A program made the position numbers and the translations under genes. The notes under the pieces were generated by a model that made no database searches, was not told the DNA's origin, and saw only the letters and a list, made by a program, of their open reading frames with translations. This document shows, piece after piece, positions 1 to 7,738 of a stretch of 14,169 nt of DNA. Within the stretch, counting starts at the first letter, position 1, and each line of letters begins with the position of its first letter. This stretch comes from JAIYDQ01 sp031411055. GTDB lineage: Bacteria; Planctomycetota; Planctomycetia; Pirellulales; Pirellulaceae. Location of the stretch: the NCBI GenBank assembly GCA_031411055.1, contig JANOAI010000649.1, forward strand, positions 1-14,169, in the 5' to 3' direction.

Positions 1-3000
1 CGCATCATGATACAGCCGAGGGTTATCAACGGAGCGGTTGCAAAACCAAACTCTTCTGCCCCCAGCAATGCGGCGATAACGACGTCGCGACCGGTTTTCA
101 AACCACCATCGGTTTGTAACGTTACGCGTGAACGCAAATCGTTGAGCACGAGCGTTTGATGAGCTTCTGCAATCCCAAGCTCCCAAGGGAGACCGGCATG
201 CTTGATACTGGTAAGAGGCGAAGCACCTGTTCCGCCCGTATCTCCGCTGATCAAAATATGATCGGCATGAGCCTTCGCAACGCCAGACGCAACCACGCCG
301 ACGCCAACTTCGCTCACCAGCTTGACACTGACACGCGCGCTCGGATTCGAGTTCTTCAAATCATAGATCAATTGAGCCAAGTCTTCGATCGAATAAATGT
401 CGTGGTGAGGTGGCGGGCTAATCAAACCTACACCAGGCGTGCTATAGCGAATTCTCGCGATGTACTTGTCGACCTTTTTACCTGGTAGCTCGCCACCTTC
501 GCCTGGCTTGGCCCCTTGCGAAATCTTGATTTGAATTTCTTGAGCGTTGGCCAAGTATTCGATGGTTACACCAAAACGTCCGGAAGCGACTTGTTTAATC
601 GCCGACTTCTTGGAATCGCCGTTGGGAAGTGGTTGGAAACGAACCGGGTCTTCGCCCCCTTCGCCTGTGTTACTCTTTCCACCAAGCCGGTTCATCGCGA
701 CGGCCAGCGTTTCGTGGGCTTCAGCGCTGATCGAACCGAGACTCATCGCACCAGTACAAAAACGCTTGACGATATCTTTGGCCGATTCCACTTCTTCAAT
801 GGGCACTGGCGGTCCGTAGACCCCTTCGTTTAATTGGAACAGGCCGCGAAGCGCGTAGCGCATCTTGGCATCTTTGTTGATGTGATCGGCAAAGCGGCGA
901 TACGCGTTCTTATCGCCAGCTCGAGCTGCGACTTGAATATCGGCAATCGCAGCCGGATCCCAACCGTGACGTTCGCCTTCAGCACGCCAGTGGAATTCCC
1001 CAAGGTTCGGCAACATGGGTTGAACGTCCGAAGCATGCTCAGGATAGCCAAGTCGATGTCGACGAAGGGCCTCTTCGGCCAAAACATCAAAGCTGCAACC
1101 TTGGATTCGACTGTTCGTACCAACAAAACATCGATTGATGACTTCCGACTTCAAGCCGAGAGCCTCAAATATCTGAGCCCCTTTGTAGCTTGCCAAAGTA
1201 CTGATGCCCATTTTGGCCATCACTTTCAGCATTCCTTTCGCGACCGCTTTGCGATAGGAATAAACAATCTTGTCATCATCCAGATCGGCGATCAGCCCGT
1301 CTCGGCTTGCTTGCCATAGCGATTCAAACGCCAAATAAGGGTTGATGGCATCGGCACCGTAGCCCACCAGAAGACAGAAATGATGTACTTCACGAGCTTC
1401 ACCGGTTTCGAGCACGATTCCGATTTGGGTTCGCTTAGCTTCTCGAACTAAGTGATGATGAACTGCTCCGCAGGCGAGTAGCATGCTGACAGGCACACGC
1501 TCTGGACCGATATTGCGATCGCTTAAAACGACGATCGTATAGCCGTCGCGAATCGCTTCGGACGATTCTTGGCAAATGCGATCCAACGTTTTGGGAAGTC
1601 CAGCTTTGCCGAGAGATTTATCGTATGTAATATCGATCGTCTTGGTTTTCCAATTGCGACGATCCATGTGCTGCAAGGCAGCCAATTCTTCGTTGGAAAG
1701 AATCGGATGAGGCACAAGCAATCGATGGGCATGCTCAGGGGTCTGCTCAAGCAAGTTCCGCTCGGGGCCAATGTAACATTCGAGCGACATGATTACGTCT
1801 TCGCGGATGCTATCAATGGCCGGGTTGGTAACTTGAGCAAACAACTGCTTGAAGTAGTCATAGACCATACGAGGTTGATCCGACAAGCAAGCAATCGCGG
1901 AATCGTTCCCCATCGATCCAATCGGATCTTGGAGGCTAGCGATCATCGGTAGCAACATGAATTGCATCGTTTCCGCCGTGTAGCCAAACGATTGCATGCG
2001 AGCGAGCAACGACTCAGGATAAAAACCGTGTGGCTCTTGATTTGGCTTGAGCTCATCGAGCGTGATTCTCTGATCTTTCACCCATTGCTTGTATGGCCGC
2101 TTAGTAGCCATCGTGTTCTTGAGTTCAGCGTCTGGGATAAGGCGGCCTTCTTGAAAGTCGATCAAGAACATACGCCCAGGTTGCAAACGCCCTTTTTCTT
2201 TCACGATCTTGGGATCCACGGGAAGCACCCCAACCTCGCTCGCCATGATGACCCGATCATCGGTGGTTAAATAGTATCGGCTTGGGCGAAGACCATTCCG
2301 GTCGAGCGTCGCGCCAATATAATGGCCATCGGTGAAGACGATCGAAGCCGGACCATCCCAAGGCTCCATCATCGAGCTGAAGTACTCGTACATCCCCCGT
2401 TTGTCTTCCGACATCGTCTCGTGTTTTTGCCAAGCTTCAGGCACCATCATCATGACGGCTTCTTGAAGCGTGCGACCATTCATCAATAAAAACTCGAGGC
2501 AGTTATCGAACGTACCCGAGTCACTGCAATGGGGTTCCACGACCGGAAACAAGTCATTCAGCTTAGAGCCGTAAACTTGGCTAACGGCATTTCCCTCGCG
2601 AGCCCGCATCCAATTGCTGTTCCCACGGAGTGTGTTGATCTCGCCGTTGTGACTCATAAAACGGAGCGGTTGGGCTCGATCCCAACTCGGGAAGGTGTTC
2701 GTCGAGAAACGACTATGAACCATCGCCAGATGGGTCGCATAATCCGGATCAGCCAAATCCTTAAAGTAGGGAATCACCTGAGCCGGCGTGAGCATTCCTT
2801 TGTAGATGATCACTTTGGTTGACAACGAGCAGACATAGAAAAGCAAAGCTTGCTTCAGGTTCTCGTCGCTACGCAACTTGTGGCTAGCTTGTTTGCGAAT
2901 AAGGTAAAGCTGCTGTTCAAAGGCCTCGCCCGACAAGCCGTCGGAAGCACCGATAAAGAGTTGCTCGATGTCCGGTTCACCAGCCCGAGCCGTTGGACCA

Positions 3001-3425
3001 ATGTCGGCCCCATCGGCATCAACAGGGACTTGTCGCCAACCAAGCAGCTTCTGACCGTACTTCGAAATCAAAGATTCGACCGTCTTCTTGCAATGGTCTT
3101 TTTCGCGTTTATCCTTCGGCAAGAAAATCAAACCGGCTGCGAATTCGCCGGTCGGCGGTAAACTGATTCCAAGATCCTTCTTCGCGACTTTACGAAGGAA
3201 TGCCTCCGGCAGCCCAGTCAGAATTCCCGCCCCGTCGCCGGTATTGGCTTCGCAACCGCAAGCACCACGGTGATCCATGTTGCGCAAGATTTCATCGGCG
3301 TCGAGAACGATTTGATGGCTAGGTTGGCCCTTGATATGCGCCACAAAGCCGACGCCGCAAGAATCCTTTTCCAACGATGGATCGTACAGGCCTTGAGCGA
3401 CAGGGAAGCCAATCGGATTTTTCAT
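1..3425 (-). CDS. gltB: Glutamate synthase large subunit, 5' part (C-terminus beyond window)
   Basis: This gene encodes the large subunit of glutamate synthase (GOGAT), which hydrolyses glutamine and transfers the ammonia to 2-oxoglutarate to make glutamate in the cytoplasm. I translated the minus strand from the ATG at 3425-3423; the frame is open for 1141 complete codons to the window edge. The start reads MKNPIGFPVAQGLYDPSLEK, followed by DSCGVGFVAHIKG. Cys23 is the expected N-terminal nucleophile of the class II amidotransferase domain after propeptide removal. Further family motifs are HSRFSTNTFPSW, SHNGEINTLRGN and MMMVPEAW in the amidotransferase domain, and GAMSLGSIS, TGEGGED, KPGEGGELPG and DHILISGDTGGTGASP in the FMN synthase domain. 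The window ends at LGCIMM-R; Cys1138 is the first ligand of the C-x5-C-x4-C [3Fe-4S] motif. An AAAGAG Shine-Dalgarno-like site lies at 3436-3441, 10 nt before the start. A LysR-type gene lies 53 bp upstream on the same strand. The missing part should hold the rest of the cluster and the beta-helix domain. Confidence 0.97.
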   Translation of the reverse strand, partial: MKNPIGFPVAQGLYDPSLEKDSCGVGFVAHIKGQPSHQIVLDADEILRNMDHRGACGCEANTGDGAGILTGLPEAFLRKVAKKDLGISLPPTGEFAAGLIFLPKDKREKDHCKKTVESLISKYGQKLLGWRQVPVDADGADIGPTARAGEPDIEQLFIGASDGLSGEAFEQQLYLIRKQASHKLRSDENLKQALLFYVCSLSTKVIIYKGMLTPAQVIPYFKDLADPDYATHLAMVHSRFSTNTFPSWDRAQPLRFMSHNGEINTLRGNSNWMRAREGNAVSQVYGSKLNDLFPVVEPHCSDSGTFDNCLEFLLMNGRTLQEAVMMMVPEAWQKHETMSEDKRGMYEYFSSMMEPWDGPASIVFTDGHYIGATLDRNGLRPSRYYLTTDDRVIMASEVGVLPVDPKIVKEKGRLQPGRMFLIDFQEGRLIPDAELKNTMATKRPYKQWVKDQRITLDELKPNQEPHGFYPESLLARMQSFGYTAETMQFMLLPMIASLQDPIGSMGNDSAIACLSDQPRMVYDYFKQLFAQVTNPAIDSIREDVIMSLECYIGPERNLLEQTPEHAHRLLVPHPILSNEELAALQHMDRRNWKTKTIDITYDKSLGKAGLPKTLDRICQESSEAIRDGYTIVVLSDRNIGPERVPVSMLLACGAVHHHLVREAKRTQIGIVLETGEAREVHHFCLLVGYGADAINPYLAFESLWQASRDGLIADLDDDKIVYSYRKAVAKGMLKVMAKMGISTLASYKGAQIFEALGLKSEVINRCFVGTNSRIQGCSFDVLAEEALRRHRLGYPEHASDVQPMLPNLGEFHWRAEGERHGWDPAAIADIQVAARAGDKNAYRRFADHINKDAKMRYALRGLFQLNEGVYGPPVPIEEVESAKDIVKRFCTGAMSLGSISAEAHETLAVAMNRLGGKSNTGEGGEDPVRFQPLPNGDSKKSAIKQVASGRFGVTIEYLANAQEIQIKISQGAKPGEGGELPGKKVDKYIARIRYSTPGVGLISPPPHHDIYSIEDLAQLIYDLKNSNPSARVSVKLVSEVGVGVVASGVAKAHADHILISGDTGGTGASPLTSIKHAGLPWELGIAEAHQTLVLNDLRSRVTLQTDGGLKTGRDVVIAALLGAEEFGFATAPLITLGCIMM

Positions 3426-3478
3426 TGCTTACTAACTCTTTCAATCAACTAAAGATCTAGATTCGGCGACCAAGCAGC

Positions 3479-4501
3479 TTATCGAGCGGCTCGTGTCGAT
3501 TTCCGTTTCTTAGAAACCGTGTTTACTTCAGTCGCATCATCGGCGACATCCGGAATGGTGTGAGAAGGGAGATTTCGAGCATCTCCCGCCGAGGGTGCAT
3601 CCTGCAACAGCATTTCCATCATCGCGCGCGCCGCACGCGACAGAGGTAGGTCACGTCTTTGAATAACGGCCAGTGGTCGGGTGATTTTAACATCCTCACA
3701 CTGGATAACTCTTAATGAACCAGCGGCGATTTCGTTTCGAACGGTTGGCTCCGGTAAGAATGCGACGCCACTATTGACGATGGCCGCGTGCTTGACAGAG
3801 TCGATATTGTCGAGCTCAACAACGACGCGCATGTCGACTCCAAGCGAACGTAACTTTCGATCGATCGCGTCGCGAATGGGGAGGTTCTGCGCAAACGCGA
3901 CCAATCCGATGCCAGACAACTCGGCAGCTGGTATTGGCCCCTTCCCAACCAGACGGTGCCGCGGCGAGCCCACTAAGATCATGGGTTCGTCTCGCCACTC
4001 CGTTACCGACACATAACGGGAAGTCTCGGGATAACTAATCACTCCAAAATCGACCGCACCTTGTTCAATCATCCGATAGACTTCGTGCGGATGCCCCATC
4101 CGCGTCTCGCAAGTGGCGTGTGGGTATTTGGCTTTGAATAGCTCTTGAATCGCGGGAAGGTAACTCAATCCAAGCGAGTAGATGGCGCCAACCGTAACCT
4201 TCCCAGCTACGTCGCCTTCTCGATTCTGCGTTTCTTCGACAAGCGAATCGAATTGGCGGAGCAATTGCGCTACGCCATCATAAAATTTCTCCCCTTCGGC
4301 AGTCAGAATAATCGGTCGCGTATTCCGATCGATCAATTGAACCTTCAGGTAATCTTCCAGGTGCTGGACAGCTTGACTGGCCGCCCCCTGGGTCATTCCA
4401 TGATCTTCCGCCGCCTTAGAAAAATTCCGTCGGCGCACGACATCACAGAACACGCGTAAGCAACGGAGCTGAATCGAGGTACTTTGGCGTCTGGTATCCA
4501 A
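3479..4501 (-). CDS. LysR-type transcriptional regulator upstream of gltB
   Basis: This is a 340-residue LysR-type DNA-binding regulator. Residues about 10-75 form the winged helix-turn-helix (FSKAAEDHGMTQGAASQAVQHLE, then LTAEGEKFYDG). Residues about 95-300 are the periplasmic-binding-protein-like effector domain (VTVGAIYSLGLSYLPAIQELF, GAVDFGVISYP, SGVAFLPEPTV). The start is a TTG at 4501-4499: the frame is open upstream to a stop at 4558-4556, but no ATG or GTG occurs there. The family is usually about 300 residues, so the last 40 residues are an extra, probably disordered tail ending in a basic KKRKSTRAAR stretch. The stop lies 53 bp before gltB on the same strand, so the two may be co-transcribed. 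By analogy with GltC of Bacillus, a LysR-type activator of glutamate synthase genes that is encoded divergently, control of gltB is a reasonable inference. The effector is unknown and CysB- or CbbR-like roles are not excluded. Confidence 0.93.
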   Translation of the reverse strand: MDTRRQSTSIQLRCLRVFCDVVRRRNFSKAAEDHGMTQGAASQAVQHLEDYLKVQLIDRNTRPIILTAEGEKFYDGVAQLLRQFDSLVEETQNREGDVAGKVTVGAIYSLGLSYLPAIQELFKAKYPHATCETRMGHPHEVYRMIEQGAVDFGVISYPETSRYVSVTEWRDEPMILVGSPRHRLVGKGPIPAAELSGIGLVAFAQNLPIRDAIDRKLRSLGVDMRVVVELDNIDSVKHAAIVNSGVAFLPEPTVRNEIAAGSLRVIQCEDVKITRPLAVIQRRDLPLSRAARAMMEMLLQDAPSAGDARNLPSHTIPDVADDATEVNTVSKKRKSTRAAR

Positions 4502-4508
4502 AAGATTT

Positions 4509-4523
4509 ATTAGTTTTTCTAAT
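4509..4523. promoter_or_regulatory. Candidate LysR-family operator (ATTAG-N5-CTAAT)
   Basis: A perfect 5-bp inverted repeat with a 5-nt T-tract spacer begins 8 bp upstream of the TTG start of the LysR-type gene. It contains the T-N11-A core typical of LysR-family sites (also readable as TTA-N7-TAA), within an AT-rich stretch. LysR-type proteins commonly bind next to their own promoter and repress themselves, so this fits an autoregulatory site. It could also overlap the ribosome binding region of the regulator mRNA. The match is seen; the binding is inferred. Confidence 0.5.
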
Positions 4524-4612
4524 AGTTCAACTGATTGTATTAAAAAGTTCGATGATCATAGTATCCATGTCGTCGTACGTTTGTCAACGGTCAACCTTGG
4601 CGATCTTCAGCC

Positions 4613-4637
4613 AACTCCCGCTAACTCAAGCGAACTC
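4613..4637. promoter_or_regulatory. Three AACTC boxes at 10-bp spacing
   Basis: AACTC occurs at 4613, 4623 and 4633, so identical 5-mers repeat at exactly one helical turn and face the same side of the DNA. Flanking bases differ between copies (cc/ccg, ct/aag, cg/atc), so this is not a simple 10-bp tandem repeat. Such phased direct repeats can be sites for activators that bind as head-to-tail oligomers. Position between two divergent genes fits a regulatory role, but chance is possible for so short a motif. Confidence 0.3.
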
Positions 4638-4803
4638 ATCTTGACCCCGGATGCCATTGCCAGCTATCGAACGGGGAAACCTACGCCGATACACGGGAAA
4701 TGCCCAAAATGGGAAGAAATCTTTTGAATTGTTCGCTTTCGCCCCTAATTCCCGATCCGAATCTGCCGGATTGCATCGGCACGGCAGGAGCCTCGCCCTC
4801 CCA

Positions 4804-4858
4804 TGAGCCTGAGGCGCTAGCCGATTCTACGTTAGGATCGGCTAGCGCCTCAGGCTCA
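4804..4858. repeat. Long palindrome with 22-bp arms (dispersed-repeat type)
   Basis: The left arm at 4804-4825 and the right arm at 4837-4858 are perfect reverse complements over 22 bp, with an 11-nt loop. The core reads GAGCCTGAGGCGCTAGCCGA. There is no T-run after either arm, so it is not a normal intrinsic terminator. When translated in the plus frame it gives peptides such as HEPEALA, which I associate with spurious N-terminal extensions in Rhodopirellula-type genomes where this kind of repeat is scattered. The GC-rich sequence just before it (about 4775-4803) may belong to the same unit. It may be a REP-like element; copy number cannot be judged from one window. Confidence 0.75.
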
Positions 4859-4882
4859 AGAACCCCAATTTATCTGTCTGAC

Positions 4883-4888
4883 AAAGGA
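4883..4888 (+). promoter_or_regulatory. Shine-Dalgarno site supporting the TTG start at 4895
   Basis: AAAGGA lies 6 nt upstream of the in-frame TTG at 4895-4897. Translation from there gives a short basic n-region directly followed by a hydrophobic segment, that is, a normal signal peptide. The ATG at 4700 lacks a comparable site and would place 65 extra residues, including the palindrome-encoded part, before the signal peptide. Confidence 0.6.
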
Positions 4889-4894
4889 CTAGGC

Positions 4895-6061
4895 TTGCGA
4901 TTGCACTGGATCCTGGCAATCTTCCTTGTTTGCTTGGTCGTTTTCTCAAGCACCGGGATCGCCGAAGAGGAATTCGTATGGACGGGGCCTGGTTGCCTGC
5001 TCGTTAAAAATGGCAATGTGATTCATGGGGAAAACATTTCAACACGCAATAGATCGGTGATCGTGCGGCTCGACGCGACGGCCGAAATCCAATTTCCGTT
5101 CAGTCAGGTTGTCCATATCGGGAAAGATCCCAAATCGCTTTATCAATTCCAAGTTGCCAACACCCTCAAGTGGGAAGTCGGTGAGCACTTTCTGCTCGCC
5201 AAATGGTGCCTCAAGAACGGGCTTGTCGAAGAGGCATATGAGCATTACGTACAGGTGAAGGCGCTGAGCGGCAGTCATTCAAAGTTCAAGCAGTTTGAAG
5301 CCGAACTCCGAGAAAATCTGCTTCAAGATTCTGTGATGCAAGCGGCCTTAAAAGCGGCGTACCCCGATGTTTACGCTGCAACGCAAGCTTCCAGTCAGCA
5401 TTCCAACACGGAATTGCCCAAGGCAACCCCTAATAAAACACCGTCCACGATCTTTGCGATCAGCCCCATCCATCAGGATTACTTTCGTCGGCAAGTGCAG
5501 CCATTCCTGGTTTTACGGTGCGGACAAGCTGGTTGCCATGGTCCGCTTGGAAAAACAGAGTTCAATATTGGCAAGTCAGGGAACCTTAAGGGCCGACCGG
5601 CGGGAGAGGCCAGTCTCGAATCGGCCCTCAAATATCTTGATCAGCCGCAAACCGAAGCCACTCAATTGTGGATCAAATCAACTACGCGTCACGGAATGCA
5701 ACCTACCGCTGCCTTAAGCGTCGATGATAAAGCAGAACGAGAGTTGCTGGAGCGATTGCGATACTGGCACCAGTCCATGGTCTCGACTCCCAAAGCCAGT
5801 GCTCCGCGAGAACTCGTGGCCACGAATTCGTCTTCGCCGACCCCAATGAGGATGAGTCTTAACCCAACTCCCATATCGCCACCCGTGGCCAAGTCACCCA
5901 ATGAAACGAATGCTCCCCTTTTGTCCGATGTCGGAAGTGAACTACTCACGCTCGAGCGCGAGATTGCAAAACTTGAAGAAAAAGAGAAAGCGCGCAAGCA
6001 ACCAACGAATCGCCATGATCCTGAAGAATTTAATCGCCGCTATCTCAATCCCCTGCGGTAG
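4895..6061 (+). CDS. Secreted planctomycete protein with C-x4-C-H motif, function unknown
   Basis: I do not recognise a characterised function. From the TTG start at 4895 the protein has 388 residues; an ATG at 4700 in the same frame would give 453. Residues 1-22 (LRLHWILAIFLVCLVVFSS then TGIA) form a Sec signal peptide, so the protein should be exported. A small beta-rich segment follows (about residues 25-75, LLVKNGNVIHGENI to FSQVVHIGKD). Next comes a helical segment resembling one repeat of a TPR-like fold (HFLLAKWCLKNGLVEEAYEHYVQVKAL). Around residue 209 is RCGQAGCHGPLG, a C-x4-C-H pattern that resembles cytochrome c CxxCH but has two extra residues. A Pro/Ser/Thr-rich linker, a short charged coiled coil (LEREIAKLEEKEKARK) and NRRYLNPLR end the protein. 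I recall this order (matrix-like N-terminal module, helical repeat, CxxxGCHG module) from planctomycete hypothetical proteins. The stop is 11 bp before the aldehyde dehydrogenase gene, so both are probably co-transcribed. Confidence 0.8.
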   Translation: MRLHWILAIFLVCLVVFSSTGIAEEEFVWTGPGCLLVKNGNVIHGENISTRNRSVIVRLDATAEIQFPFSQVVHIGKDPKSLYQFQVANTLKWEVGEHFLLAKWCLKNGLVEEAYEHYVQVKALSGSHSKFKQFEAELRENLLQDSVMQAALKAAYPDVYAATQASSQHSNTELPKATPNKTPSTIFAISPIHQDYFRRQVQPFLVLRCGQAGCHGPLGKTEFNIGKSGNLKGRPAGEASLESALKYLDQPQTEATQLWIKSTTRHGMQPTAALSVDDKAERELLERLRYWHQSMVSTPKASAPRELVATNSSSPTPMRMSLNPTPISPPVAKSPNETNAPLLSDVGSELLTLEREIAKLEEKEKARKQPTNRHDPEEFNRRYLNPLR

Positions 6062-6072
6062 AATCTTTTGGA

Positions 6073-7566
6073 ATGGAAGTCGACAGTTCTCTCGAATCGC
6101 AGCACATAGATCAGCAATTAGATTTAGCCTCCCTGAGAAAGGCTCAGCGATTGTGGGTTCTGACTTCGTTCAAGAATCGCCAAAAGATCGCTCGCAACTT
6201 TTCGGCCATCATTGCCGAGAACGGCCGCCAGCTTCATAGCACAATCCAAACCCCGCAACGACGAGACTATCGCGAGACGATTTCGTCCGAACTGTTGCCG
6301 TTTGCTGCTTCCGCCCGCTGGTTGTCCCGTGATTTAGGCAAGATCCTGAAGCCTCGTTATGTTTCTTCCCGCGGGACCCCGATGTGGCTTGGACGCGTTC
6401 GATCCGAAGTAAGGCGAGAACCGTTTGGAATCATCTTGATTATCGGGACCTGGAACTATCCGATTTTTTTAGTCGGTGTTCAGATACTCCACGCGATCAT
6501 GGCGGGCAATGCTGTACTAGTGAAACCAGCCAGCGAATGTGAAGCCGTGACCCATCGACTTCGCGATCTCTTCATCGAAGCGGGGGTTCCCGGTGAATTG
6601 TTTTGCATCCTCGATTCCACCGTTGCGTCTGCTCAGCAGGCTTTAAAATCCGGTGTCGACAAAGTCGTTCTCACCGGGTCAACGAAAAGTGGACGGGCAG
6701 TTCTACGTTCGATGGCCGATTCGTTGACGCCCGGCGTGATGGAACTGAGCGGGTGCGATGCGATGGTCTTACTCTCCGATTTCGATGAGAAACGGGTCGT
6801 GGATTCGATCGTGTTTTCACTTAGGCTTAACGGAGGTGCAACGTGTCTAGCACCACGGCGTGTTTTCGTCCCCCGCGAGCGCCTCGGAAATTTTGAGCGA
6901 ACTTTAGCCAAGGCCGCCTCTGCCATTGAGCCGACGACCTTAAGTGAATCGACGGTCACGACGTTAAGAGATTGTCTCTCAAGCTACACTGGCCTTCGGA
7001 TTCTGCCGCTCCATACCGAAAAGGACTCTCAAAGCAATGCACTCTTAGACTTTGCGACAAGAGGATATCCGGTGATTTTGAGTCCAGTCTCGCCGGAGGC
7101 CTCGATCGCGAAGACCGATATCTTTGCACCTATCGTCCTCCTAGTCCCTTATGACACTCTTGACGACGCGATTCGAATGAATGGTGAATGTCCCTACGCG
7201 TTGACGGTTTCTGTTTTCGGGAATGCAACCGAGGCGATGCAGCTCGCAAATCAACTCAAAGCAGGCTCCGTTACCATCAAGGACATTATCATTCCGACTG
7301 CCGACCCGCGGCTTCCTTTTGGAGGGGTGGGTCAAAGTGGCTTTGGCGTAACCCGCGGCATCGAAGGGCTTCTCGAAATGACTTATCCCAAAGTCATTTC
7401 GAACCGGCTTGGAAAAACGTTGAGGCATTTGGAAGCACCCGCCCCCCGAGATGAGTTGGTACTTGAAGGTCTGCTTCAATGGACGCACGCTACGACCGTT
7501 AAACGAAGATTCCAAGGACTTCGCAAAATCATCGACGCCGTTCGAGGGCGTTTTAGGTCGAATTAG
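6073..7566 (+). CDS. Aldehyde dehydrogenase family protein, probably for carotenoid aldehydes
   Basis: This is a 497-residue NAD(P)-dependent aldehyde dehydrogenase, oxidising an aldehyde to a carboxylic acid. The catalytic set is complete: GTWNYP with Asn128, KPASE with Lys151, the cofactor loop GSTKSG at 202-207, MELSG with general base Glu224, and NGGATC with nucleophile Cys258. DIFAPIVLL (349-357) and LPFGGVGQSGFG (414-425) follow. The core ends near residue 445; the rest carries RHLEAPAPRDELVLEGLLQ and a basic, amphipathic-looking tail (KRRFQGLRKIIDAVRGRFRS) that could touch membranes. The start at 6073 lies 11 bp after the preceding stop and has only a weak Shine-Dalgarno site, so translational coupling is likely. 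Part of its 3' end is duplicated just before the carotenoid gene at 11781. C30 carotenoid pathways use such an enzyme to convert terminal carotenoid aldehydes to acids; that substrate is inferred from context only. Confidence 0.92.
   Translation: MEVDSSLESQHIDQQLDLASLRKAQRLWVLTSFKNRQKIARNFSAIIAENGRQLHSTIQTPQRRDYRETISSELLPFAASARWLSRDLGKILKPRYVSSRGTPMWLGRVRSEVRREPFGIILIIGTWNYPIFLVGVQILHAIMAGNAVLVKPASECEAVTHRLRDLFIEAGVPGELFCILDSTVASAQQALKSGVDKVVLTGSTKSGRAVLRSMADSLTPGVMELSGCDAMVLLSDFDEKRVVDSIVFSLRLNGGATCLAPRRVFVPRERLGNFERTLAKAASAIEPTTLSESTVTTLRDCLSSYTGLRILPLHTEKDSQSNALLDFATRGYPVILSPVSPEASIAKTDIFAPIVLLVPYDTLDDAIRMNGECPYALTVSVFGNATEAMQLANQLKAGSVTIKDIIIPTADPRLPFGGVGQSGFGVTRGIEGLLEMTYPKVISNRLGKTLRHLEAPAPRDELVLEGLLQWTHATTVKRRFQGLRKIIDAVRGRFRSN
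7418..7480 (+). repeat. 63-bp direct repeat, copy 1 (inside aldehyde dehydrogenase gene)
   Basis: This stretch of the aldehyde dehydrogenase 3' end matches 11672-11734 without gaps, 52 of 63 bases identical by my count, including an uninterrupted identical run at 7453-7475. The copies are 4254 bp apart and in the same orientation. They flank the 3' end of this gene and the whole HXXSHH/PSCyt gene pair. Confidence 0.85.
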
Positions 7567-7738
7567 CTTGATGTCCCTTGAGGGCCTGTCTCCTGAGATC
7601 TTGAGATCTCCCGAAATTGGCTGTACTGCCTGGAATTTTCAACTTACGCACCTTCCTTGGAGATTCTCGATCAGGCAAAGCTATTCCCATATTTAGCCGA
7701 TGAAGTAAAATGTAGGTCCCACCACCAAGGAGCACGCA

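Larger units (their letters stand above)
4502..4894. other. Divergent intergenic region with operator-like and palindromic elements
   Basis: The 393 bp between the LysR-type gene (minus) and the secreted protein gene (plus, TTG start) contain no convincing gene. The first 60 bp next to the regulator are clearly AT-rich and hold an inverted repeat. The middle holds three phased AACTC boxes, and the right third holds a long palindrome with GC-rich sequence around it. An open frame from the ATG at 4700 reads through the palindrome, but I regard that part as untranslated. Promoters for both directions should lie here; I could not pick -35/-10 pairs with confidence. Confidence 0.6.

Noticed and set aside
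156..3273. Many plus-strand open frames of 60-160 codons opposite gltB
   Set aside because: They are antisense to a fully conserved gltB reading frame, lack recognisable domains and overlap each other.
3681..4459. Plus-strand open frames opposite the LysR-type gene
   Set aside because: The minus-strand protein has continuous LysR-family motifs through this region; the plus frames look like composition shadows.
4804..4858. The long palindrome as an intrinsic terminator
   Set aside because: No T-run follows on either strand, and neither flanking gene ends there, since both genes start from this region.
7595..7610. GAGATC-TTGA-GATCTC hairpin after the aldehyde dehydrogenase gene
   Set aside because: The stem is only 6 bp and no T-run follows, so I do not call it a terminator; it is equally a small palindromic coincidence.
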